Assembly: GCA_005789055.1 (NCBI GenBank)
Contig: SYAA01000092.1
Coordinates: 1 to 9,830 of the forward strand
Reading direction: 5' to 3'
DNA from: Actinomycetota bacterium
Lineage (GTDB): Bacteria; Actinomycetota; Actinomycetes; Mycobacteriales; Mycobacteriaceae
DNA: 9,830 bases
The position numbers were made by a program, and so were the translations under genes. The notes beneath the pieces are model-generated. The model saw only the letters and a list, made by a program, of their open reading frames with translations. It was not told the DNA's origin and searched no databases. This document shows, one piece after another, positions 1 to 6,392 of this stretch. Positions within the stretch are counted from its first letter, which is position 1, and each line of letters begins with the position of its first letter.

Positions 1-320
1 CGGTGATGAGCTTCGGCGTGATGGGCACAACCATGCAACCGCAGGGCCATGTGCAAGTGTTGGCGAGGATCGCCGACCACGGCCAGAACCCGCAGGCCGC
101 CTGCGACGGACCACGTTTTCGTTGGATGCAGGGAATGCAGGTCGCCGTCGAAGACGGTTTCCCACCTGTCACCGTTGACGAGTTACGCGGGCGAGGCCAT
201 CAGATCGTCAGCGTCAGCGACTACTCGGCGTTCGGTGCCTGCCAGGCGATCTGGCGTCTTGACGACGGTTATCTCGCGGTCAGTGATCCGCGAAAGGACG
301 GCCAAGCGGTCGGCTTCTAG
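1..320 (+). CDS. Gamma-glutamyltransferase family protein, C-terminal fragment (5' end outside window)
   Basis: This is the last ~106 codons of a gamma-glutamyltranspeptidase/acylase-family enzyme (Ntn hydrolase). Family members cleave or transfer gamma-glutamyl groups, for example from glutathione, or act as amide acylases. The frame is already open at the left edge, so the start and the catalytic threonine lie outside the window. Recognition comes from the small-subunit tail: SFGVMG, then QPQGHVQVLARI, D-G-NPQAACDGPRF, an acidic VEDGF segment, a GRGHQI stretch and the closing SDPRKDGQAVGF. All are in the order seen in E. coli Ggt (NPQQAVDAPRF, GHK, SDPR, AGY). Without the upstream part it cannot be assigned to true GGT versus a GgtA/GgtB-like acylase. 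It converges on the MBL hydrolase gene, with only 7 bp between the two stop codons. Confidence 0.9.
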   Translation, partial: VMSFGVMGTTMQPQGHVQVLARIADHGQNPQAACDGPRFRWMQGMQVAVEDGFPPVTVDELRGRGHQIVSVSDYSAFGACQAIWRLDDGYLAVSDPRKDGQAVGF

Positions 321-327
321 ACCGCTA

Positions 328-1320
328 TTAAGGTGCCTGGAACGTATAGGTGGTTCCCACCGCCGACACACTCACCGCGTCGCCATAGGCATCGGCGAGT
401 GCATGCACTGCACGCCAGCCCGTGCAGTGTCCGGCAATGATGTACCGGATACCGAAGGGCGCAAGACCCGCCACCGTCTCGGGAATGATCTGCTCCATGA
501 CGCCACCGAGATGAAGACCACCCACCACCGCGTGAATCGGAACCTCCGGAAACAGGCGCGCTACCTCGGTGCAGACGTTGACAATCCCAGCGTGCGAACA
601 AGCACTGAAGACGATCAATCCCAGCCCGCGCACATGGGCGACCAGCATTCGCTCGTCCAGCAGGAGTGGGTCGGGTTTCCACGGGTCACCGTCGTGATCC
701 CGGCAAAGGTGATCGGCTCGGCCGGTCTCGAAGGACGTCACTCGCGGTATCGGGCCGCTGTAGTAGAAGTGCCGATCCAGCAGTAGCCGTTCGTCGGGAT
801 CGTTGATCACCGCCGCGCCGTGGGCGACCAACATCTCGGGGGTGGGAACTTTTTCGGTGGGGATTACCTGGTCCGGGCTCAACTGCAGTCCGCGCTCGCG
901 GAACATCAGCGGATTGACATCAACGGTGACCGATCCGCGACCGGCGACGACGGCATCGACCGCGTCGATCAGTGCGCCCATGTGATCCCAGTGCCCGTGA
1001 GTAATGGCGATCTCCTCCACCTCGCCGAGGTCGATCCCAAGGTTGCGGCAGTTACGGATGAAAGCAGCACCTTCGGTACCGGTGTCGAACAGCAGGACAT
1101 GCTTGGTCGAGGCCGTCATCGACCGGAGCCGAAGTCCGTAGCCGAGGTTGGCCACCAACAGGGTCTTACCGGATACCACCGGGGCGCCGGCATTGACAAT
1201 GTTGGCCAGTTCGGAACGGGCGAACGGTGTTTTGCTGACGTAGGTGTCACTGACATTGTCACTGATCACGTCGATCGTCAGGGAATTGATCGGAACCAGC
1301 GACGCTGCTGCACCGGACAT
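328..1320 (-). CDS. MBL-fold metallo-hydrolase, COG1237 type
   Basis: This 330-aa metallo-beta-lactamase-fold hydrolase is probably cytosolic, since no signal peptide or membrane segment is visible. The metal-binding motif THGHWDH supplies H108, H110, D112 and H113. Further likely ligands are H243 in CSHAGIVN and H270 in GGLHLGG, and GHCTG (297-301) follows near the C terminus. The CSH-GIVN, GGLHL and GHCTG combination is typical of the COG1237 branch. Archaeal members of that branch are annotated as dihydropterin-ribofuranosylaminobenzene-phosphate synthase-like, but the bacterial substrate is generally unknown. The ATG at 1320 has AAGGA (1328-1332) 7 nt upstream, which supports this start. 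It is the last gene of a tight set, 30 bp behind the Tat-exported cupin, so co-transcription is likely. No key residue appears to be missing. The fold assignment is firm; the reaction cannot be named. Confidence 0.93.
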   Translation of the reverse strand: MSGAAASLVPINSLTIDVISDNVSDTYVSKTPFARSELANIVNAGAPVVSGKTLLVANLGYGLRLRSMTASTKHVLLFDTGTEGAAFIRNCRNLGIDLGEVEEIAITHGHWDHMGALIDAVDAVVAGRGSVTVDVNPLMFRERGLQLSPDQVIPTEKVPTPEMLVAHGAAVINDPDERLLLDRHFYYSGPIPRVTSFETGRADHLCRDHDGDPWKPDPLLLDERMLVAHVRGLGLIVFSACSHAGIVNVCTEVARLFPEVPIHAVVGGLHLGGVMEQIIPETVAGLAPFGIRYIIAGHCTGWRAVHALADAYGDAVSVSAVGTTYTFQAP

Positions 1321-1350
1321 GACGGCATCCTTCCGGGGACTCGTGACGCT

Positions 1351-2040
1351 CTACGTCGACCGAAGAATCACAATCGAGTTGTCGATTTTCTTGAAGGATT
1401 CGAACGCCTGAGCCGGAACACCGAAGATGGCCGACAGCACTCGCGGTGGAATCCTGCTCAGCGATTCACCGATGCCGATGTTGTCTTTGTCTTCCGGGGC
1501 GCTGGTGTTCTGGATGATCACGATTTTCATATCATCCGGACCACGGTTCTCGAAGTAGTGGAAGGAACCCTGCGGGGCGAACACTACGTCGCCGACCCGT
1601 TGATCGAAGGTTTCGTGGTTGCCGTTCCCATCAATCACCACCCAGGCGGCGACTCCGCTGGTGACGATGTTGAGTTCCCAGGCGCTGGGGTGCCAGTGCG
1701 GTTCACGGATACCGCCGGGCTGCAACGTGAGCAGCACGATGCTGGCTTCCTGGCCTTTGAGGATCGGGAAATTGTCGCCCGAAGCCTGTGTAAAGGAACC
1801 GCCGTCGTGAATGGTGGGGTCCTGCGCGCCGAGGTGGAACAGGTGGGACTGTGTGGTGATCGTCTGGGCCGGGATGCGCGGATTACCGAAGCGCGCCGCA
1901 TCATCGACCAGCGTCCCCTCGGCACTGGTGGGATAGGTGGCGGGGTTGCCGCCGAGAAGCCGGTCGGCACCCGCACCGGCCGCGGCGGCGGCGCCGACGA
2001 CACCGGCTCCACCCAGAACCTTGCGTCGGTTGATCGACAT
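1351..2040 (-). CDS. Tat-exported mono-cupin, oxalate-decarboxylase-like domain
   Basis: This 229-aa protein starts with a twin-arginine-type signal: R5-R6 in NRRKVLGG, then an Ala/Gly/Val-rich hydrophobic stretch to about residue 25. It is probably exported folded, with metal loaded in the cytosol. One cupin domain follows. Motif 1 runs from PGGIREPHWHPSAWE (H115, H117, E122) and motif 2 is GDVVFAPQGSFHYFEN (H161), giving the usual 3-His/1-Glu metal site. The tail, IPPRVLSAIFGVPAQAF, resembles the end of an OxdC cupin domain (P-x-x-VL-x-x-x-FGV-x-x-x-x-F). OxdC is a bicupin, whereas this protein has a single domain, so it may dimerise to complete the fold. An acidic residue falls near the OxdC lid glutamate, but that by-eye alignment is uncertain. 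No strong Shine-Dalgarno is seen; a GAGAGAG tract lies in the 21-bp gap behind the paralogous cupin, so translation may be coupled. Oxalate decarboxylation is not shown. Confidence 0.9.
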   Translation of the reverse strand: MSINRRKVLGGAGVVGAAAAAGAGADRLLGGNPATYPTSAEGTLVDDAARFGNPRIPAQTITTQSHLFHLGAQDPTIHDGGSFTQASGDNFPILKGQEASIVLLTLQPGGIREPHWHPSAWELNIVTSGVAAWVVIDGNGNHETFDQRVGDVVFAPQGSFHYFENRGPDDMKIVIIQNTSAPEDKDNIGIGESLSRIPPRVLSAIFGVPAQAFESFKKIDNSIVILRST

Positions 2041-2061
2041 TCGTGGACTTCACTCTCTCGC

Positions 2062-2622
2062 TCAGGTTGATCGCAGGATGACGACCGCGTCGTCGATTTT
2101 TTTCATCGAGGTGAACGTCTCGGCGGGTACACCGAAAACCGCAGACAAGACCCGCGGCGGGATCTTGCTGAGTGACTGGCCTATCCCGATGTTGTCATTG
2201 CCCTCGGGCGCACTGGTGTTCTGAATGATCAGAACGTTGAGGTCGTCGGTGCCGCGATTCTCGAAGTAGTGGAATGAACCCTGGGGCGCGAACACCACAT
2301 CATCGACGCCTGCTTCAAAACTTTCACTGTTGCCGTTGCCGTCAATGAGCACCCAGCTGGCGACGCCACCGAGAACCAGGTTGATCTCCCATGCGCTGGG
2401 ATGCCAGTGCGGCTCTCGGATCCCACCGGGTTCCAGCGTGATCATTTGGATGCTGGCCTCCTGGCCCTTGAGGATCGGGAAATTGTCCTCGTGCGCCTGC
2501 TGGAGGAAACCCCCGTCGTAGACGGTGGGGGCCACAGCGCTGAGACGGAACAGGTGGGACTTGTCGGTGATCGTCTCGGCCGGAATCCGCGGATCGCCGA
2601 ACCGCACCGCATCATCAGTCAC
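2062..2622 (-). CDS. Cytosolic mono-cupin, paralogue of the adjacent Tat cupin
   Basis: This 186-aa single-domain cupin aligns without gaps to residues 46-229 of its downstream neighbour, with 135 of 184 positions identical by my count. The metal site is fully conserved: PGGIREPHWHPSAWE and FAPQGSFHYFEN give three His and one Glu. The same OxdC-like tail and the identical C terminus VILRST are present. It lacks any signal sequence, beginning directly with TDDAVRFGDPR, so it should stay in the cytoplasm. The start is GTG at 2620-2622. AAAGGA (2630-2635) lies 7 nt upstream, which settles the start, and nothing upstream in frame looks like an export signal. It is the first gene of the cupin-cupin-MBL set and is preceded by a TAAATT -10 candidate. 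The pair clearly arose by tandem duplication, followed by gain or loss of the Tat leader. The substrate is unknown. Confidence 0.9.
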   Translation of the reverse strand: MTDDAVRFGDPRIPAETITDKSHLFRLSAVAPTVYDGGFLQQAHEDNFPILKGQEASIQMITLEPGGIREPHWHPSAWEINLVLGGVASWVLIDGNGNSESFEAGVDDVVFAPQGSFHYFENRGTDDLNVLIIQNTSAPEGNDNIGIGQSLSKIPPRVLSAVFGVPAETFTSMKKIDDAVVILRST

Positions 2623-2647
2623 GGGCGGGTCCTTTCCTGGCGGTCCG

Positions 2648-2653
2648 AATTTA
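2648..2653 (-). promoter_or_regulatory. Putative -10 box (TAAATT) for the cupin-cupin-MBL set
   Basis: On the minus strand TAAATT matches the mycobacterial TANNNT -10 pattern and stands out in GC-rich surroundings. It would place transcription start near 2641, giving a leader of about 20 nt that contains the AAAGGA ribosome site. No convincing -35 is seen at the usual spacing, as is common in mycobacteria. Confidence 0.4.
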
Positions 2654-2691
2654 CCGCACGTGGCCGGAATCCGCCCGGAGCGTCAGCGTTC

Positions 2692-2697
2692 TATTGT
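2692..2697 (+). promoter_or_regulatory. Putative -10 box (TATTGT) for a leaderless metallopeptidase mRNA
   Basis: TATTGT fits TANNNT and ends 6 nt before the ATG at 2704, so the predicted transcription start coincides with the first base of the start codon. No Shine-Dalgarno lies at normal spacing; the nearest purine run, GGAG at 2677-2680, is too far away. This geometry fits leaderless translation, which is frequent in mycobacteria. No -35 consensus is visible. Confidence 0.45.
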
Positions 2698-2703
2698 GAT
2701 CGC

Positions 2704-4149
2704 ATGCGCCGACTACGCACCCGCGTCCGTCCCGTCGCTGCCATAGCCGGTGTCGCGTTCCTCGTGGCCAGCTGCGGCACGGCCATCTCGGGCAACCCCG
2801 TTTCGGTGCACTCCGATCCGTTCAAAGTGGCCGGACTGGAGGCCGTCGACGGCCCCACCGGTCTGCGCCCGAACGCCAAGGCGCCGACCCGTGAGGTGAC
2901 CGACACCGACGGCGGGCAGATCGACGAACTCGCCGGCCAGTCCATCAGCGATCTCGAGGAGTTTTGGCGGTTCGCCTACCCGGACACCTTCGACGCCGAA
3001 CTCGAACCGGTCCAAGCGGTGATCTCCTGGGATTCCGACTCCCCCGACGGGACGTTCTGCGGCGAGACCACCGAGGGTTTGGTCAACGCCGCATTCTGCG
3101 AAACCGACGACACCATCGGCTGGGATCGCACGGTGCTGATGCCCGCCCTGAGACGGGCCAACGGCGACATGGCGATCACCATGGTGCTGGCCCACGAGTA
3201 CGGCCATGCCATCCAGAAGATGGCAACCCTCAACCCCCCGGGCGTGCCTTCGCTGGTAGCCGAGCAACAGGCCGACTGCCTCGCCGGGGTCTACTTGCGC
3301 TGGGTGGCCGAGGGCAAATCGCCGCGGTTCACCCTCAACACCGGCGACGGGCTGAACAACATTCTGGCGGCGATGATCTCGTTCCGTGACCCGGTGCCCA
3401 GCGGCAACGAGTACATCGGAGGTGACGAGCACGGCTCGGCGTTCGAACGCGTCTCGGCGTTCCAGTTCGGCTTCACCGACGGGGCCTCGGCGTGCGCGGC
3501 GATCAACCTTCCGGAGATCAAGCAGCGCCGCGGGGATCTCCCGGTGGAACTCCCGTCGGACCAGAACGGCGAGTTGCCGGTCACCGAGGCCTCGGTCGCC
3601 TCGCTCATCGACGCGATGAACATCCTCTTCACCCCGACGAACCCGCCCAGCGTGACCTTCGACGCGGCAACGGCCGGGACCTGCCCAGACGCACGCCCCA
3701 GCCCGCCGGTCTCCTTCTGCCCGGCCAGCAACACCATCATCGTCGACCTCCCCGGCCTGCAGGCGATCGGCGAACCGGTGGAAGACTTCAACGGACCCGG
3801 ACTGCAGGGCGACAACACCGCCTACTCGGCACTGATGTCGCGCTACATGATGGCCTGGCAGCACGACCGCGGCGGCCTCGTGCTCAACGACGCCGAAGCC
3901 GGACTACGGACCGCCTGCCTGACCGGGGTGGCGACCACCAAACTCTCCAGCAGCATCACCACGCCCGACGGCAACACGGTGGCACTGACCGCCGGGGATA
4001 TCGACGAGGCGATCTCCGGTCTGCTGACCAACGGATTGGCGGCCGGCGACGTCAACGGCGAATCGGTGCCGGCCGGCTTCTCTCGAATCGACGCCTTCCG
4101 CGTCGGGGTGCTCGGCGATGAGGGCCGCTGCATCAAACGGTTCCCCTAG
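2704..4149 (+). CDS. Lipoprotein neutral zinc metallopeptidase (LpqM-like)
   Basis: This 481-aa secreted lipoprotein protease begins with an Arg-rich n-region (MRRLRTRVR), a hydrophobic core and the lipobox LVASC, with lipidated C24. It should be anchored in the cell envelope facing the periplasm. The catalytic zinc motif is HEYGH (164-168), followed by EQQADCLAG (E187 the likely third ligand), as in the neutral zinc metallopeptidase family (Pfam Zn_peptidase). Residues ~300-470 form a second part with no motif I recognise. Cysteines at 119, 132, 192, 264, 327, 339, 405 and 476 suggest disulfides outside the cytosol. Architecture and length resemble mycobacterial LpqM (about 500 aa), which in M. 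smegmatis is linked to conjugal DNA transfer, but orthology cannot be settled here. The frame is open further upstream to ~2401, but that part is antisense to the cupin gene. Only the ATG at 2704 gives a lipoprotein signal. It is transcribed divergently from the cupin set and convergently with the porins. Confidence 0.92.
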   Translation: MRRLRTRVRPVAAIAGVAFLVASCGTAISGNPVSVHSDPFKVAGLEAVDGPTGLRPNAKAPTREVTDTDGGQIDELAGQSISDLEEFWRFAYPDTFDAELEPVQAVISWDSDSPDGTFCGETTEGLVNAAFCETDDTIGWDRTVLMPALRRANGDMAITMVLAHEYGHAIQKMATLNPPGVPSLVAEQQADCLAGVYLRWVAEGKSPRFTLNTGDGLNNILAAMISFRDPVPSGNEYIGGDEHGSAFERVSAFQFGFTDGASACAAINLPEIKQRRGDLPVELPSDQNGELPVTEASVASLIDAMNILFTPTNPPSVTFDAATAGTCPDARPSPPVSFCPASNTIIVDLPGLQAIGEPVEDFNGPGLQGDNTAYSALMSRYMMAWQHDRGGLVLNDAEAGLRTACLTGVATTKLSSSITTPDGNTVALTAGDIDEAISGLLTNGLAAGDVNGESVPAGFSRIDAFRVGVLGDEGRCIKRFP

Positions 4150-4150
4150 C

Positions 4151-4163
4151 CGCGACCGTCGCG
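4151..4163. other. Short inverted repeat after the metallopeptidase stop
   Basis: CGCGAC, one C, then GTCGCG form a perfect 6-bp inverted repeat that begins 2 nt after the stop codon. As RNA this is a 5-bp GC stem with a 3-nt loop. No T-run follows, so a terminator role is only possible. Confidence 0.3.
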
Positions 4164-4220
4164 CTGGCGTCACACTCGGCGCCGGGCGTTGCACTGGCGT
4201 CACGCTCGGCGCCGGGTTGA
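4161..4220. repeat. 30-bp imperfect tandem repeat (2 copies) between convergent genes
   Basis: Copy 1 is 4161-4190 and copy 2 is 4191-4220. They are directly adjacent, with 24 of 30 positions identical and 24 of the first 26. Each contains CTGGCGTCAC, then a one-base difference, then CTCGGCGCCGGG with the 8-bp palindrome CGGCGCCG at its core. They fill most of the 77-bp gap between the metallopeptidase and the last porin gene, where two transcripts converge. I see no protein-coding role. Confidence 0.75.
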
Positions 4221-4226
4221 GGGGAT

Positions 4227-4919
4227 CTACACCGCCTTGGTCGCGCCGTACCAGGACAGGATCGTCTCGCGCTCATCGGTGGATCTGGCCAGGATGGCGT
4301 ACGAGCGGATGAAGGACTCGCCCACACAACCGTCGATCCTGACCCGGTAATTGCGGATCGACACCCGCGGTGCCTCGCCCTGGTATTGCTTCTTGGTCAC
4401 CGGCACGGTGAGGACGATGCCCGGTTTAAGGGCAACGGTGACACTGCCGCCGCCTTGGACCCCGGCGTTCGGGATCAGAACTGGAATGCCACCAAGTACC
4501 GCGACCCCCAGGGACGCATTGCCGCCGGCGTTGCCGGCCAGCAGGACTCCGGGACCAGTGCCCATGTCGATACCGCAGCCGATCTGGTAGCCCACCTCGA
4601 GGATGCCCCTGGGTGGCACTGCCGAATCGGTGACCGATCCGCGAAACACGCCGCCGACGAGGTACTCGCGGGTGGAGATCGCGGTCGTCAGGGGCGCGAC
4701 CACCAGCTGGGTCTCCTCGCTGGCCGAGATCGCCAGCGTGGCGCCGTCAGTTGCGGTCAGGGTAGCGGCGGGGTTGGAGACCACTCTCCCCTCATCGATG
4801 ACCGGCGCACCATCCACGCCGTCCGCGCCGACGGCTTCGGGATCAGCCAGGGCGGGCAGGGCCGGCATCAGTAAGACCGCGATCGCGGCCAGCGCTGCGA
4901 CAGCCTTAAACATCCTCAC
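4227..4919 (-). CDS. MspA-family porin, copy 1 (last gene of the array)
   Basis: This is a mycobacterial outer-membrane porin that should form an oligomeric channel for small hydrophilic solutes. Numbering is from the ATG at 4913. The signal peptide is about 1-23 (MFKAVAALAA... ALA|DP). The mature protein follows MspA in order: DG-TLAISA, STREYLVGG, LEVGYQIGCGIDM (C113), a hydrophobic Gly-rich middle, LKPGI, and IDGCVGESFIRSYAILA (C196), ending SWYGATKAV. By eye these match MspA's DGQDRTLTV, LTREW, LELGYQIG and VTGAAGGVLLRPFARL. The two cysteines are absent from MspA. The middle segment (about 128-160) has no acidic residue. The coordinates use GTG 4919, which overlaps the previous stop by 4 nt (GTGA). 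ATG 4913 is equally possible, because its MFK aligns with MFR of copy 3. It is probably translated by coupling to copy 2. Shorter mature N-terminal extension than the other copies. Confidence 0.88.
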   Translation of the reverse strand: MRMFKAVAALAAIAVLLMPALPALADPEAVGADGVDGAPVIDEGRVVSNPAATLTATDGATLAISASEETQLVVAPLTTAISTREYLVGGVFRGSVTDSAVPPRGILEVGYQIGCGIDMGTGPGVLLAGNAGGNASLGVAVLGGIPVLIPNAGVQGGGSVTVALKPGIVLTVPVTKKQYQGEAPRVSIRNYRVRIDGCVGESFIRSYAILARSTDERETILSWYGATKAV

Positions 4920-5638
4920 ACCACCGTGGTCACGCCGAACCAGGACACAATGTCCTCGGCTTCGGCAGTCGAGTTGGCCAGCGTCGCGTAGGACCGGATG
5001 AACGACTCGCCCACGCAGCCGTCGATCTTGACCCGGAAGTCACTCACCACCGCTTCGGGCGCGGCGCCCTTGTAGGTCTTCTTGGTCACCGGAACGGTGT
5101 TGATAATGCCCGGCTTGAGGTTCACGCCGACGATTGCGTTGGCTCCGACGCCGGAGCCCACGATGCCGATAGGCGGAAGGATAAAGCCGCCCACACCACC
5201 GAGCAGGGCATCGGATCCCAACGCCACCTGAGCGTTGCCGCCGAGGAGCACACCCCCGCCGGTGCTCATGTCGATGCCGCAGCCGATCTGGTAGCCCACC
5301 TCGAAGATGCCCTGCGGCGCAGCCGAACCGGTGATCGATCCGGTGAACACCCCGCCAACGACGTACTCGCGGGTGGAGACGGCCGTCGTCAGCGGCGCGA
5401 CCGCCATCTGGGACTCGTCCTTCGCCGAGATCGTCAGCGTGACGCCCTCCATCGTGCTCGTCGAGGGCGGACTTGACGCGACTCTGCTATCGGCGGCCGG
5501 GGCAGCAGTAGCCGCGGCAACGGGTGCGATGTCCGGTTCACCGGGACCCGGATCAGCCATGGCGGGCACGACGGGTGCCAGCAGCGCCGCGATGACGGCT
5601 GCCGCGGGAGCCCGCATCGGCGATAGAGCCATCCTCAC
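4916..5638 (-). CDS. MspA-family porin, copy 2
   Basis: This outer-membrane porin is the closest paralogue of copy 3. Numbered from the ATG at 5632 it has 238 residues, exactly as many as copy 3. The signal peptide ends near AMA (24-26). A Pro/Ala-rich stretch follows (about 27-48) before the barrel begins at RVASSPPSTST. Framework motifs are STREYVVGG, FEVGYQIGCGIDM (C118), LKPGIINTVPVTKK and IDGCVGESFIRSY (C206), ending WFGVTTVV. Identity to copy 3 is 75/85 in the segment before GGN and 60/70 from the GVNLKPGI segment onward. The ~34 residues between are different. The coordinates use GTG 5638, which overlaps the copy 3 stop by 4 nt; the alternative is ATG 5632. A longer in-frame start at 5662 would run back into copy 3 with no benefit to the signal peptide. 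No independent ribosome site or promoter is seen, so it depends on translation of copy 3. Confidence 0.88.
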   Translation of the reverse strand: MRMALSPMRAPAAAVIAALLAPVVPAMADPGPGEPDIAPVAAATAAPAADSRVASSPPSTSTMEGVTLTISAKDESQMAVAPLTTAVSTREYVVGGVFTGSITGSAAPQGIFEVGYQIGCGIDMSTGGGVLLGGNAQVALGSDALLGGVGGFILPPIGIVGSGVGANAIVGVNLKPGIINTVPVTKKTYKGAAPEAVVSDFRVKIDGCVGESFIRSYATLANSTAEAEDIVSWFGVTTVV

Positions 5639-6351
5639 ACCGCCTTGGTAATGCCGAACCACGACACGATGTCCTCGATCTCGGCAGCCGAGTTGGCCAG
5701 CGTCGCGTAGGAGCGGATGAATGACTCGCCCACACAGCCGTCGATCCTGACCCGGAACATGCTGACCTCGACCTCAGGCGCGGCGCCTTTGTAGGCCTTC
5801 TTGGTCACCGGGACGGTGTTGATAATGCCCGGCTTAAGGTTCACGCCGAGGGTCCCGTTGATTCCGACGCCCCCTCCGGCGATGGGAATCACGATAGGAG
5901 GCAGGGCGGGAACGATTCCAAGATCGGCACCCAGTGCCCCCTGGACATTGCCGCCCACCAGCACACCGCCACCGGTACTCATATCGATACCGCAGCCGAT
6001 CTGATAACCCACCTCGAAGATGCCCGCCGGCGCGGCCGAACCGGTGATCGACCCGGTGAACACCCCGCCGACGACATACTCGCGGGTGGAGATCGCTGTC
6101 GTCAGGGGCAGGACCGGCATCTGGGTCTCGTTCTTCGCCGAGATCGTCAGCGTGACGCCGTCCAGGGTGCTCGTCGAGGGCGGACTTGATGCGACCCTGC
6201 CGTCGGCCGCCGGGGGCGTTGCGGCCGGTGCGGCGGTGGCGGCGATCGGGGTTGCCATGTCCGGGTCGGCGGGGACGGGATCGGCTGATGCGGGCAACGA
6301 CGACATCAGCAACGCCGTAGTCGATGCCAGCACCGCCACAACCCGGAACAT
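5635..6351 (-). CDS. MspA-family porin, copy 3 (first gene of the coupled trio)
   Basis: This is a 238-aa outer-membrane porin. The start is ATG at 6351, with GGAGG (minus strand of 6361-6365) 9 nt upstream. Longer in-frame extensions read through the intergenic region into the neighbouring porin and are not credible. The signal peptide is 1-23 (MFRVVAVLAS... ASA|DP). A Pro/Ala/Thr-rich linker to about residue 50 precedes the MspA-like framework: DGVTLTISA, STREYVVGG, FEVGYQIGCGIDM (C120), a variable middle (about 136-168) rich in Ile, Pro and Gly with a single Asp, then LKPGIINTVPVTKK and IDGCVGESFIRSYATLA (C206), ending WFGITKAV. It has its own promoter-like region in the 103-bp gap behind copy 4 and leads a three-gene unit with copies 2 and 1. 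Family assignment is by motif order. Pore properties are inferred only. Confidence 0.92.
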   Translation of the reverse strand: MFRVVAVLASTTALLMSSLPASADPVPADPDMATPIAATAAPAATPPAADGRVASSPPSTSTLDGVTLTISAKNETQMPVLPLTTAISTREYVVGGVFTGSITGSAAPAGIFEVGYQIGCGIDMSTGGGVLVGGNVQGALGADLGIVPALPPIVIPIAGGGVGINGTLGVNLKPGIINTVPVTKKAYKGAAPEVEVSMFRVRIDGCVGESFIRSYATLANSAAEIEDIVSWFGITKAV

Positions 6352-6386
6352 TCCTGGCAACCTCCGCTCGCGGCAACTGTGGAGGG

Positions 6387-6392
6387 AACCTA
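6387..6392 (-). promoter_or_regulatory. Putative -10 box (TAGGTT) for the porin 3-2-1 unit
   Basis: TAGGTT on the minus strand fits TANNNT and lies ~36 nt before the ATG, giving a predicted leader of about 29 nt that contains the GGAGG ribosome site. The same hexamer occurs at a similar distance before porin copy 4. GGCAAC-type motifs (plus-strand sense) sit downstream at 6356-6361 and 6372-6377. Confidence 0.38.

Noticed and set aside
320..328. 7-bp gap between convergent stop codons as a possible overlap or fusion
   Set aside because: Both stop codons (TAG ending at 320, TAA read on the minus strand at 330-328) are intact. Tight convergent gene ends are ordinary in compact genomes.
820..2070. 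Long plus-strand open frame (416 codons) across the MBL and cupin genes
   Set aside because: It is antisense to three well-identified genes, has no recognisable domain or ribosome site, and crosses two gene junctions. Long antisense frames are expected in high-GC DNA.
2401..2703. Upstream extension of the metallopeptidase reading frame
   Set aside because: It is antisense to the cytosolic cupin and would bury the lipoprotein signal about 100 residues inside the protein. ATG 2704 gives a proper signal peptide.
2713..3864. Minus-strand open frame (383 codons) under the metallopeptidase gene
   Set aside because: Low-complexity, Arg/Gly/Val-rich translation fully antisense to a gene with a lipobox and HExxH motif. 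Shadow frame.
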